The notes beneath the pieces are model-generated. The model did no database searches and had not been told where the DNA came from. It was given only the letters and a program-made list of their open reading frames with translations. A stretch of DNA of 62,580 nucleotides from a virus, in IMG/VR virus record IMGVR_UViG_3300025759_000093, positions 1-62,580 of that record; one strand, written 5' to 3'. How positions within the stretch are numbered: position 1 is the stretch's first letter; each line of letters starts with the position of its first letter. Of the stretch, positions 37,972 through 45,210 are shown piece after piece. The translations under genes were made by a program, and so were the position numbers.

Positions 37972-38221
37972 CTTGTTTCTTTTCTCTTTTCCATTTACCA
38001 GTTGTCATATCAATATTTATACTTCCATATTTTTCTTTTAAAATATTTTTAGTATTTTTAACAACTTCGTTAGTGTCAGCTAGTTCATGAAGTAACGCAT
38101 GTTTTCTAGACTCTATATAGCCTATTTCACACATTATTCTGTTAACCTTGTCTTGTTGATTTTTAATTTCTTCAAACTCTTTCTCATCTAATATTCCAGA
38201 GTCTACTGTTACTTTACTCAT
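37958..38221 (-). CDS. coiled-coil protein, paralogue of the gene at 47756-48091
   Basis: An 87-residue protein: a long coiled-coil helix (residues 10-65) followed by ILKEKYGSINIDMTTGKW. The last block closely matches the end of the coiled coil encoded at 47756-48091 (ILEKKYGNVNISLADGEW), so the two are paralogues in the same operon about 10 kb apart. A structural or chaperone-like role is possible; no family name is known to me. Confidence 0.6.
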   Translation of the reverse strand: MSKVTVDSGILDEKEFEEIKNQQDKVNRIMCEIGYIESRKHALLHELADTNEVVKNTKNILKEKYGSINIDMTTGKWKREKKQDVSN

Positions 38222-38227
38222 TTTATT

Positions 38228-38791
38228 TTATTTAATTATTGCCCAAGATGTATCTTTAAATTGCTTAATGTTATTGCCAAAAGTTTCTGTTACAGCTTGC
38301 TTTACAGTATCCCAACTGTAATCATGACCAGCTATTATACCGCCTTTTTTTACTACTCTAATACAATCTTTAATATCTCTCAGCACATCTTCGTATTCAT
38401 GACTAGCATCTATATACGCAAAGTCAAAATATTCATCATCATAGTTATTTATAACATTGTAACTATAATCTTTAATATGATTTATAAAATCAAAATATTT
38501 TATATTATTATTAAATTCAGCTTCAACTTCTTTCCATGTGTGGTTAAATATATTGTTAAAGCTTTCTTTTCCCTCAAATGGATCTATACATACTATTTCA
38601 TTAAAAATACCAGAAGCAGCTATTATCTTAGCAGACTCACCCATATAGCTTCCTATTTCTAACGCTTTTGAATTATCAGGTAATATATCATTAATATAAC
38701 TTATTAAATCTACAAAACCTAAAAATTGATAATTCTTATTATTATCACTTCTGCGCCACTCAAGGTTTGCATTAAACCTTTGTGTTATCAT
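38228..38791 (-). CDS. class I SAM-dependent methyltransferase
   Basis: A 187-residue Rossmann-fold methyltransferase of the Methyltransf_24 type. Motif I is ALEIGSYMGESA (about 43-54); VCIDPFEG follows as the acidic motif after strand 2; DFAYIDASHEYEDV (about 123-136) is motif IV; and GGIIAGHDY follows. This subgroup usually methylates small molecules or sugars. With a glycosyltransferase in the same late operon, a role in glycan or surface modification is possible, but the substrate is unknown. Confidence 0.82.
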   Translation of the reverse strand: MITQRFNANLEWRRSDNNKNYQFLGFVDLISYINDILPDNSKALEIGSYMGESAKIIAASGIFNEIVCIDPFEGKESFNNIFNHTWKEVEAEFNNNIKYFDFINHIKDYSYNVINNYDDEYFDFAYIDASHEYEDVLRDIKDCIRVVKKGGIIAGHDYSWDTVKQAVTETFGNNIKQFKDTSWAIIK

Positions 38792-38792
38792 T

Positions 38793-39068
38793 TTAGTATA
38801 TAGCTACGCAATCTGTTCCAACTTTTAATTTAGTAGCTAACATAGGTGTTCTATCACCTACAACTGTCCCTGGTTGTACGCTTTTAAATACCACGTCGTT
38901 ACCAGCTTCTGTTGTAATAGTAATATCTTGTGCTGAGGACTTACCGTTGTATATTACAACTCCTCTTTCAGATGTATTTGCTATTGCACCTGTTCCAGCT
39001 GTTAAAGCTACGGCATCGTGTCCAAAAACTCTAGGCTCTGAAGCCGTGTTTCCTATTAATCCTCGCAT
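38793..39068 (-). CDS. small beta-rich virion-type protein
   Basis: A 91-residue protein of low charge, rich in Gly, Thr, Val and Ala, with GVVIYNGKSSAQDITITTEAGNDVVF and VQPGTVVGD. It resembles small beta proteins that decorate heads or plug connectors; no defined family was recognised. It lies between the holin-like gene and the methyltransferase, within two bases of its neighbours. Confidence 0.55.
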   Translation of the reverse strand: MRGLIGNTASEPRVFGHDAVALTAGTGAIANTSERGVVIYNGKSSAQDITITTEAGNDVVFKSVQPGTVVGDRTPMLATKLKVGTDCVAIY

Positions 39069-39070
39069 TT

Positions 39071-39520
39071 TTATTTATTTATTTTTGTTATTTTTTCAGC
39101 ACCACGACTTCCGAAGTATGCTACATAAACTGTTACCAGTAATGTTTTTAATAAGTTTATCCAAGCATCATCAACTTGAAACTGTAAGTGAAAAGAATCT
39201 ACAGCCATCATAAACACGGCTGATGCTGTTAAAAATATAAGAGCTAATGGTCTAGTATTTTTACTTAACCAAGAGTCTGACTTCATATCAGCTCTCCACC
39301 TGCTTGATACTTCTTTTAATTCTTGAAGATCTTGCTCAATAAGTTTCATAGCTTGCTCTTTATCAACTGCCTTAATCTTATTATCACTTGTTATAAGATT
39401 TTTTACAACACCAAGTGTTCCTTGGTTAGGAAGTATATCGCCAATAGCGTCTAATACTTTAGGTGCTTTACTAGCTAAAAATGCACCTACTTTAGTTTCT
39501 TTAAATGTTTTCTTTTCCAT
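39071..39520 (-). CDS. holin, 3TM type
   Basis: A 149-residue protein of the GTA/phage 3TM holin type. A polar helical N-terminal half ends with SSRWRADMKSDSWLSKNTRPL (about 73-93), a very typical entry to the membrane domain. Hydrophobic segments follow at about 94-112 (ALIFLTASAVFMMAV) and 120-137 (INLLKTLLVTVYVAYFG). It would form the membrane lesion releasing the amidase encoded 2.8 kb away in the same operon. Confidence 0.75.
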   Translation of the reverse strand: MEKKTFKETKVGAFLASKAPKVLDAIGDILPNQGTLGVVKNLITSDNKIKAVDKEQAMKLIEQDLQELKEVSSRWRADMKSDSWLSKNTRPLALIFLTASAVFMMAVDSFHLQFQVDDAWINLLKTLLVTVYVAYFGSRGAEKITKINK

Positions 39521-40953
39521 TAAAAGTCAAATTTTTTAGTTTTTAAAGCTTCCATATTTTTAGCATACTGTTTTTCTAATCTTTGTACAGCATTAGAATG
39601 TGGAGCATTTTGTTTATCTTTTAAAAACTGATCACTAAGCCTATCAGACTCTGCTTTTCTTAATCTATCTTGAGTATTAGTTCCTTTAAAAACATCTGGA
39701 AAATTAGTTTTAAATTGTTCTAAAGCTTTTGAAGATTTTTCATAAGCAGAGGCTCTATCCTTACTGTTAGTTCCAAATAAACTTTCAGAAATAAGAGATG
39801 CATTAGCATTTACACCTCCTTTTTCTTTAGCTTCTGCAGCTAACTCAGCAAGCGTTGTAGTACCACCAGGAACAACTTCACCTTTTTTATTTACTTTAGT
39901 ATAAACAAACTTCATGTTGTTTACTCTTTCTTTAGTATTTTTACCAAGGTTATCGTAATCTTGTCCTGGTACTATCTCTACAGTTGCACCATTATTACCA
40001 TAAGGAATTTGTAATTCTTTTTTGTTACCAGTTGTTGAAGCAGATTTTAATCTATCACGATATGTACTATAACTTTTTTTAAAGTCACCATATTCAGCTG
40101 TAACGTCTTGCATGCCTTTAGTAAACTGTCTATTATAATCTGCATCACTACCCTGGTCGTTTTTCTTAAATTTATTATAACTTGCTGCATTTTCAAGCGT
40201 CTTGTCAATACCTACTCCTTGAAAATTATCAGCAGTTATAGTCTTAGTATTAAAACCCATATCCCCACTTTCATTACTTCTCATACGTTGGTTTTCTACA
40301 AAACTACCAGTACTAGGATTAAACTGCACGTAGCTTCCACTGTAAGGTGTTTTTTTACTTTGAGAATTACCACTTATATCAGTATCATTTGAAATTTCAA
40401 AAGCTCCAGGTCCAAACCTTTTAACCATTGATGGACCAAACTTTTCATTCATAGAAACTTTTTCAGTATCTGCAACTCTACGCTTTCTACCCATTTGTTT
40501 TATAAAAGACAAAGGTGTATCAGACTCATACATATTAGGTGGTCCTGTTAGTTTGTTAGGTTTAGGTCTCATATCTTTTTGTTCTAGATTATCTCCAGCT
40601 TTATAAGCGTTTTTCTCCCAAGGTAAAGACTTATCACTTTCGTTAAAATCTTCTCTGTCTACCTTTTTAATACCTTCACCGTCTAAGTTATGATATACAG
40701 CATTGTCATCATAATCTAATTTACCATCCATCATATCTCTAAGATGATGCTCTTCATGTGATTGAGCATTTTTTCTTATAGGATCATTTGGCTTAATATT
40801 TTTATTAATGATCATAGTTCCGTTTTTATTTGCTTTAGCAACTAAACCACTATTATCCTGCATGTTGTCAGGCGTAAATGGAACCTCATATCTAGCTACT
40901 GGATCTACGTCCAATGGGCTTTTAAGCTTGAAACCTCTTCTTGTTTTCTTCAT
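39520..40953 (-). CDS. late protein with HExxH metalloprotease-like motif
   Basis: A 477-residue hydrophilic protein. Residues 66-70 are HEEHH within AQSHEEHHLRDMMDGKLDYDD, an HExxH zinc-binding pattern, followed about 45 residues later by PWEKNAYKAGD, whose Glu could be a third ligand. The remainder is polar and Lys/Asn rich, probably partly disordered, with a helical C terminus. It overlaps the holin-like gene by one base. A peptidase acting on the cell wall or on virion proteins is possible; activity is not established. Confidence 0.55.
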   Translation of the reverse strand: MKKTRRGFKLKSPLDVDPVARYEVPFTPDNMQDNSGLVAKANKNGTMIINKNIKPNDPIRKNAQSHEEHHLRDMMDGKLDYDDNAVYHNLDGEGIKKVDREDFNESDKSLPWEKNAYKAGDNLEQKDMRPKPNKLTGPPNMYESDTPLSFIKQMGRKRRVADTEKVSMNEKFGPSMVKRFGPGAFEISNDTDISGNSQSKKTPYSGSYVQFNPSTGSFVENQRMRSNESGDMGFNTKTITADNFQGVGIDKTLENAASYNKFKKNDQGSDADYNRQFTKGMQDVTAEYGDFKKSYSTYRDRLKSASTTGNKKELQIPYGNNGATVEIVPGQDYDNLGKNTKERVNNMKFVYTKVNKKGEVVPGGTTTLAELAAEAKEKGGVNANASLISESLFGTNSKDRASAYEKSSKALEQFKTNFPDVFKGTNTQDRLRKAESDRLSDQFLKDKQNAPHSNAVQRLEKQYAKNMEALKTKKFDF

Positions 40954-40962
40954 AATTTTATT

Positions 40963-41304
40963 TTAACATCTCCAACGTTTTCTAGCTGCCTTACCTCTTT
41001 CACTAGTCCAAGACTTAGACCTTGCACAAAAAGACTTTCTACGTTTGGCATCTTTACTACCTGGTTTAACATTTTTCTTAGTCACAGGTGCTGATAGAGT
41101 ACTACCTGGATTTTCTTTTTTATACTTTGCTCTGCCTGCTGCAGTCATACCTGCACCCTCTTTTACAGATAAAAAGTTTCTACCTTTACCTTTTGTTGTT
41201 TTACGTAATGATGGGCCACTTGATTTTACACAGCTACCCTTTGAACCTGGTCTAGTGCCAGGAACTCTTCTATAACCTCGCCAACAAGATAGACCACTTT
41301 CCAT
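40963..41304 (-). CDS. DUF6321-like basic protein
   Basis: A 113-residue, very basic Cys-containing protein with CWRGYRRVPGTRPGSKGSC at the N terminus, KEGAGMTAAGRAKYKKENPG in the middle and RRKSFCARSKSW near the end. This pattern is well known from marine phages and algal viruses (DUF6321-like, from memory). Its function is unknown; Lys/Arg content and late expression fit packaging with DNA. Start and stop fit between neighbours with gaps of three to nine bases. Confidence 0.78.
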   Translation of the reverse strand: MESGLSCWRGYRRVPGTRPGSKGSCVKSSGPSLRKTTKGKGRNFLSVKEGAGMTAAGRAKYKKENPGSTLSAPVTKKNVKPGSKDAKRRKSFCARSKSWTSERGKAARKRWRC

Positions 41305-41307
41305 AAT

Positions 41308-41541
41308 TTATTTTTTATAAGATTTTAAAAACTCTACTAACACTTTTAAATCAGACTTAACCTCAGCTAAACTTACTTTAACTTCCTCCATGTTCTTAGC
41401 CATTGTCTCATGCCTTTTTTCAAAAGTTGCTTTAACCTCTCTAATACTAAAAAAGAAAAACTTATACAAAGCATAAGACGCTGCAACTGCTACTACCAGC
41501 GATAATCCAAATTCTCTTACTAAGTCTAATACTTCTTTCAT
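41308..41541 (-). CDS. small membrane-anchored coiled-coil protein
   Basis: A 77-residue protein with one N-terminal transmembrane segment (residues 10-31, FGLSLVVAVAASYALYKFFFF) and a long charged coiled coil behind it. It lies with two other small membrane proteins next to the amidase, so it is probably part of the lysis set (holin-like or spanin-like), although it lacks a lipobox. Confidence 0.62.
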   Translation of the reverse strand: MKEVLDLVREFGLSLVVAVAASYALYKFFFFSIREVKATFEKRHETMAKNMEEVKVSLAEVKSDLKVLVEFLKSYKK

Positions 41542-41954
41542 TATAGTTTTCTACCTTTTTTATCTACTTTAACTTCTTTTACTATTACTCTAGTACTAGG
41601 CTTTTTGTTTTGTAATTCTTCTAATTGCCTATTAAGTTCTTCTAACTTACCATCAGCCTCTGTACCATCTTTAATCATACTAGCAGTTATATTAACTTCT
41701 TCTTTTAATATATCTTGTGTTTGCTCTAGCATTTCTACTTGGTCTTTTAACTGTATAATCATTTTTTCATTCCACTCTTCTTTTAACTCATACTCTAAAC
41801 GAGTGACTTCTATAGGTGGTAGTTTTTTAGCTTCTTCAATATCTGCTTGCAATGTGTAATACATACCCACAAAAGAGGCTGTAACCATTATTATTGCTAC
41901 TACAGTTTTTAAGTCAAGTTGTATGTTGGTGTTTTCAGAGATCTTTGTACTCAT
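41541..41954 (-). CDS. membrane-anchored coiled-coil protein, spanin-like
   Basis: A 137-residue protein from ATG 41954; a further upstream ATG at 41996 would overlap the amidase by 62 bases. One transmembrane segment at about residues 15-32 (VVAIIMVTASFVGMYY) is followed by a coiled coil of about 85 residues and a basic tail (VIVKEVKVDKKGRKL). One-pass topology with a long coiled coil next to an amidase fits an inner-membrane spanin subunit; this is inference from architecture. Confidence 0.62.
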   Translation of the reverse strand: MSTKISENTNIQLDLKTVVAIIMVTASFVGMYYTLQADIEEAKKLPPIEVTRLEYELKEEWNEKMIIQLKDQVEMLEQTQDILKEEVNITASMIKDGTEADGKLEELNRQLEELQNKKPSTRVIVKEVKVDKKGRKL

Positions 41955-42348
41955 TAGTTGCGTCAAATGATGGGCATGCTTTGTTGGCAAACTCATTGTG
42001 TGAATAAATAGCAGCGTCCGGATACATAGCTTTTAATGTTTTAAGCACATGTAACAGACCTTCTTTTTGTTCTGGTGTTCTAGTATCTTTCGGGGTCTTA
42101 CCGTCTTCCTCAACGCCACCACAATAGCATATACCGATAGAATTACGATTATGCCCTGAACAATGAGCCCCGATTTTAGCTATATCTCTACCTTTCTGTA
42201 TATCTCCATTTATGTCAATGTAGAAATGATAGCCTATATCTGACCAGCCGCGACCTTCAACGTGCCATTTTCTTATAGTGTCAACACTTATATCTTGGCC
42301 TTCTCTTGTAGCTGAGCAGTGAATTATTATTTCTTTAATTTGTCTCAT
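41935..42348 (-). CDS. N-acetylmuramoyl-L-alanine amidase, T7 lysozyme-like
   Basis: A 137-residue endolysin of the amidase_2 family that cleaves the lactyl-alanine bond of peptidoglycan. Zinc ligands are visible: His10 (IIIHCSA), His117 (SHNEF) and Cys125 (ACPSFD); Tyr40 (GYHF) and Lys123 match the catalytic Tyr46 and Lys128 of T7 lysozyme. There is no signal peptide, so it needs a holin. The start overlaps the stop of a small membrane gene by ATGA, and the end overlaps the spanin-like gene. Confidence 0.92.
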   Translation of the reverse strand: MRQIKEIIIHCSATREGQDISVDTIRKWHVEGRGWSDIGYHFYIDINGDIQKGRDIAKIGAHCSGHNRNSIGICYCGGVEEDGKTPKDTRTPEQKEGLLHVLKTLKAMYPDAAIYSHNEFANKACPSFDATNEYKDL

Positions 42349-42503
42349 TTTCTATTTTTTAACAAATACCACTTGTGAGCAGTATAGCCTAATGTTGTTA
42401 ATAACAATAGTATAGATAATACAGGCTCTAGCCATCCTAGACTAACAACCGTAGCTGATGTTATATTTAAACAGTACAGCTTTAAATCATCTAATGTATT
42501 CAT
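42345..42503 (-). CDS. small membrane protein in lysis cluster
   Basis: A 52-residue frame, ATG 42503 to TGA 42345, whose stop overlaps the amidase start (ATGA). It has one hydrophobic segment (about residues 15-42, rich in Leu, Val and Thr) and a basic end (HKWYLLKNRK). Size, charge pattern and the coupling to the amidase suggest an accessory holin or antiholin; sequence alone cannot decide. Confidence 0.62.
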   Translation of the reverse strand: MNTLDDLKLYCLNITSATVVSLGWLEPVLSILLLLTTLGYTAHKWYLLKNRK

Positions 42504-42670
42504 CTTTGAGCTAACAAAGCAGGATTACCTTTATACTCTATATTGTCAATCTTTTTTAATGTAGGTGTGATAGTAGAATTATTAGACATCATAATTCTAG
42601 TTCCTAGAGGCTTGCAACCACAGGATAGTTTTTTACCTGCTGGTTTTTGTTTTTGTCCGTAACTTGGCAT
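42500..42670 (-). CDS. small basic protein
   Basis: A 56-residue frame from ATG 42670 to TGA 42500, overlapping the next start by ATGA. The N-terminal part contains KKLSCGCKPLG and the rest is polar, ending GNPALLAQR. The chain of overlapping stops and starts supports translation. Upstream lies a GTGATTATAATAA box (42704-42716). Function unknown. Confidence 0.55.
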   Translation of the reverse strand: MPSYGQKQKPAGKKLSCGCKPLGTRIMMSNNSTITPTLKKIDNIEYKGNPALLAQR

Positions 42671-42733
42671 AATTTTAAATTTTACGTTTATACTGTTGCT
42701 GTATTATTATAATCACACAATATTTAAATGCTT

Positions 42734-43840
42734 TTACACATTGTCATATTTTCTTTTCTTTTTGTGATCATATTTTAAATCACCAGCTAATTTAGATATA
42801 TGCTTCTCGTCGTTAAGCATTTGTTTTTTACTACCACCATGCTTAGCATCGTAGTTTACATCTCTCTTTAAATAACTCATGTGAGCTGCGTCATCTCTTT
42901 CTGTAGCTTTTAAATTCTTTTTAGTTACCTTAGTATGAGCATGATCTCCATACATACCTGTACCCTCGTATTGAATTGGAGCAATTGATTGATCTTTTTG
43001 GTAATCATATCTAGTTCCTTTTGGAGTTTTGTTTTCAGTACTTGGAGAATATGAATCTTTGCCAGGATTTTGTAATCCATAAGAAGGCATATCAACACTA
43101 TGTTTAGTTCTCTCTGCTTCACCTTTTTTCTTATTGAATTTAGGTTTTATTTTAACACCAGCTGGTCCTTTACTGTACATACCTGGAGCATCTTCTATTT
43201 CAGCTTTTAAATTATCAGGTAATTTATATTGATCACCTACTAAAGCTTTGCTTGGTCCATCATACATTCCAAAAGTAGAAGTTTGAGGAGTTGAACTAGC
43301 ACCAGCATATAAATCTTTATATCTATCTACACTTGTGTCTTCAACCATACTACCATAAGTAGTTGGAGGAGGCGTAACACCTGTAGTTGGTTCAGCTGCT
43401 GGCTGTGGGTTAGGCGTACCAGGATCACTAGCTATGCTACTCATTAATTTTTCTTGACCAAACTTAGAAGCTGAAACTTTATTAGTTGGCTGTGTTATGT
43501 TAGGATTGTTTTCAAGTACTTTTCTGTTTTGAGGTCCTGCAGCTCTGTTAATAGATTGAGGTTCTTCAGCCATTCCTTGTGTTTCTGGCATTGGAGCAAC
43601 CATAGGAAAAGCAGATCCTTTTCTTCCAACTTGTTGGATGTATTCTATTTTTTTAGCAGGTCTACTCATGCTGTAAGCAGCCATACCTTTTAGTGTATCT
43701 TCGTTCATAGGTTTAGTATTGTCTTGTTTTGGCTCTATAATAAAATTAGTACCATCAGCAGTTTCATTTTGAATAGGCGATAATTCAGCTTTATCTTTTT
43801 GTTTTAAATCTATTTTTAATCTTTTACTTGCTAGTGTCAT
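42734..43840 (-). CDS. disordered late protein
   Basis: A 368-residue hydrophilic protein rich in Pro, Lys, Gly and Ser, most likely disordered (ASDPGTPNPQPAAEPTTG, GVTPPPTTYG). Short repeats of the type GMYxxGPS/GMYSKGPAG occur, and a His/Asp/Lys-rich C-terminal part (AHMSYLKRDVNYDAKHGG) follows. It overlaps the HTH-like gene by four bases. Late operon position suggests a virion-associated or assembly function; no family recognised. Confidence 0.55.
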   Translation of the reverse strand: MTLASKRLKIDLKQKDKAELSPIQNETADGTNFIIEPKQDNTKPMNEDTLKGMAAYSMSRPAKKIEYIQQVGRKGSAFPMVAPMPETQGMAEEPQSINRAAGPQNRKVLENNPNITQPTNKVSASKFGQEKLMSSIASDPGTPNPQPAAEPTTGVTPPPTTYGSMVEDTSVDRYKDLYAGASSTPQTSTFGMYDGPSKALVGDQYKLPDNLKAEIEDAPGMYSKGPAGVKIKPKFNKKKGEAERTKHSVDMPSYGLQNPGKDSYSPSTENKTPKGTRYDYQKDQSIAPIQYEGTGMYGDHAHTKVTKKNLKATERDDAAHMSYLKRDVNYDAKHGGSKKQMLNDEKHISKLAGDLKYDHKKKRKYDNV

Positions 43841-44274
43841 ATTATTCTTTTATCTCTATTGGCAAATGATATAGCTTTAGCTGTAACTTTCCAAGAGTAT
43901 TTATTACTGTTGTTTAATTTTTTAGTAGGCATTTCTTCTTCACCCAACATAATACGGTACATACGACTAATTAGTTGTTTACACTTGTAGGAAACTTTAT
44001 ATATATGATATTTTTGGGTAGTGCGATTTCGTTCTCTCCACACAACTATCCACCCTTGTTTCAATAATCTGTTCCAGCGTCTGTTATCCCAACTATACGA
44101 GTACGTACCTTGTTTAAAATCATGTTTGGTAAAGTGGTCTAATGCGTCTAAATATATCAACAGTTCTAAGTCTGCATCATTTAGGTTGCTAGTTTTACAA
44201 GCCCACTTTCTTATTATTCTATAATGTTTAAGTAAATTTAATTCTTTTAAATCACTAGATGATAATCTTCTCAT
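43837..44274 (-). CDS. winged-helix-like conserved phage protein
   Basis: A 145-residue basic protein with HYRIIRKWACKTSNLNDADLELL (about 17-39), DFKQGTYSYSWDNRRWNRLLKQGWI and RERNRTTQKYHIYKVS. The helix, helix, then WI-turn-hairpin order is that of a winged helix, and the sequence resembles conserved proteins in marine Bacteroidota phages (memory, not searched). A DNA-binding role in late expression or packaging is possible. Followed by a small basic tail. Confidence 0.6.
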   Translation of the reverse strand: MRRLSSSDLKELNLLKHYRIIRKWACKTSNLNDADLELLIYLDALDHFTKHDFKQGTYSYSWDNRRWNRLLKQGWIVVWRERNRTTQKYHIYKVSYKCKQLISRMYRIMLGEEEMPTKKLNNSNKYSWKVTAKAISFANRDKRII

Positions 44275-44946
44275 CTACATACAATTTTTTCTATAGAAAG
44301 ACTTATGTGTTTTTCCTTTGCTTTTAAGTTTAATACATTTAGCATCTTGTCTTGCAGTTTTTTTCTGAGCTCTGTTAGATTTCTTAGCGGATCTTTTTTC
44401 ACCTCTAAGTCCTTTCATTGCTTGTCTTTTTTCTTTGCCAGACAAGCTGCTTTTTATATCTGCTTTGTCTGATTTAAACTTATCTTTTATTTGACCTTTG
44501 TTTTGCTTTGACTCCGCACGTCTTTCCTTACCAGTCATATTCATGTCGTAGTCATCAGTGTAAATTAAGTTACCATCTTCGTCTCTCATTTCTGGATCAT
44601 ATTCGTCGCTTTCTTCTTCTTCTTCATTCATACTATCTCTTAAAGCTTCTAACGCATCTTTTTCTTCCGCTAGTTTAACTCTTTGAAAAAAGTCTCCAAC
44701 TTCAGATCTTGAATAATCAGTGTCTGATGGTATTAAGTCTGTGCTTGCGTCTTTTTCTCTATCGGTGGCTACAGCTACTGGTCTATCATTTTGATCATCA
44801 GTTGTATCATCTGAATCTTGATCTAACATGTCAGTCATACCTGGTGTAATAACTGAAAAAGGTGAGTCACCACCTTTAATCATAGACTTGAAAGAGTCTG
44901 CAAAATTACCTCCGTTATATTTTATTCCTTTACGCAATCTACTCAT
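44275..44946 (-). CDS. acidic/basic two-part late protein
   Basis: A 223-residue protein. The first half is acidic (SMNEEEEESDEYDPEM at about 107-122), with an N terminus of NGGNFADSFKSMIKGG. The second half is strongly basic (SGKEKRQAMKG, KRSAKKSNRAQKKTARQ), ending CIKLKSKGKTHKSFYRKNCM with two Cys. Such block charge is typical of disordered assembly or DNA-binding proteins. It directly follows groES in the operon; function unknown. Confidence 0.55.
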   Translation of the reverse strand: MSRLRKGIKYNGGNFADSFKSMIKGGDSPFSVITPGMTDMLDQDSDDTTDDQNDRPVAVATDREKDASTDLIPSDTDYSRSEVGDFFQRVKLAEEKDALEALRDSMNEEEEESDEYDPEMRDEDGNLIYTDDYDMNMTGKERRAESKQNKGQIKDKFKSDKADIKSSLSGKEKRQAMKGLRGEKRSAKKSNRAQKKTARQDAKCIKLKSKGKTHKSFYRKNCM

Positions 44947-44949
44947 AAC

Positions 44950-45210
44950 TTATATTATTACTACAACGTCATTTTCTTTTATAACTTTGTATTGTTTGTT
45001 TTTTATTTCTATACCAAAGCCAGATGCTTTATCATAATATATTTTATCACCAGCATCTACATCTATTACATCAGTACCTGGCTCTATAACTAGAGCCTTG
45101 CGGTACCTTATATCTTCTCTCTGCTTTTCAGCGAGTATTAAACCTCCTGTAGTTCTAGCATTTGTATCCTTTATAGGTTTTATTACTATATATTTGCCTA
45201 CTGCTTTCAT
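44950..45210 (-). CDS. groES: co-chaperonin GroES
   Basis: An 86-residue Hsp10 lid protein for the GroEL chamber. Visible are the N-terminal strand KYIVIKPIKD, a mobile loop with ARTTGGLILAEKQ (the TGGLIL part docks on GroEL), a shared VIEPGTDVIDVDAGDKIYYDK core and the C-terminal strand YKVIKENDVVVII. It is shorter than bacterial GroES (about 97), mainly in the roof loop. Its start overlaps the stop of groEL by four bases, so translation is coupled, in the order groEL-groES, the reverse of the usual bacterial order. Confidence 0.9.
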   Translation of the reverse strand: MKAVGKYIVIKPIKDTNARTTGGLILAEKQREDIRYRKALVIEPGTDVIDVDAGDKIYYDKASGFGIEIKNKQYKVIKENDVVVII

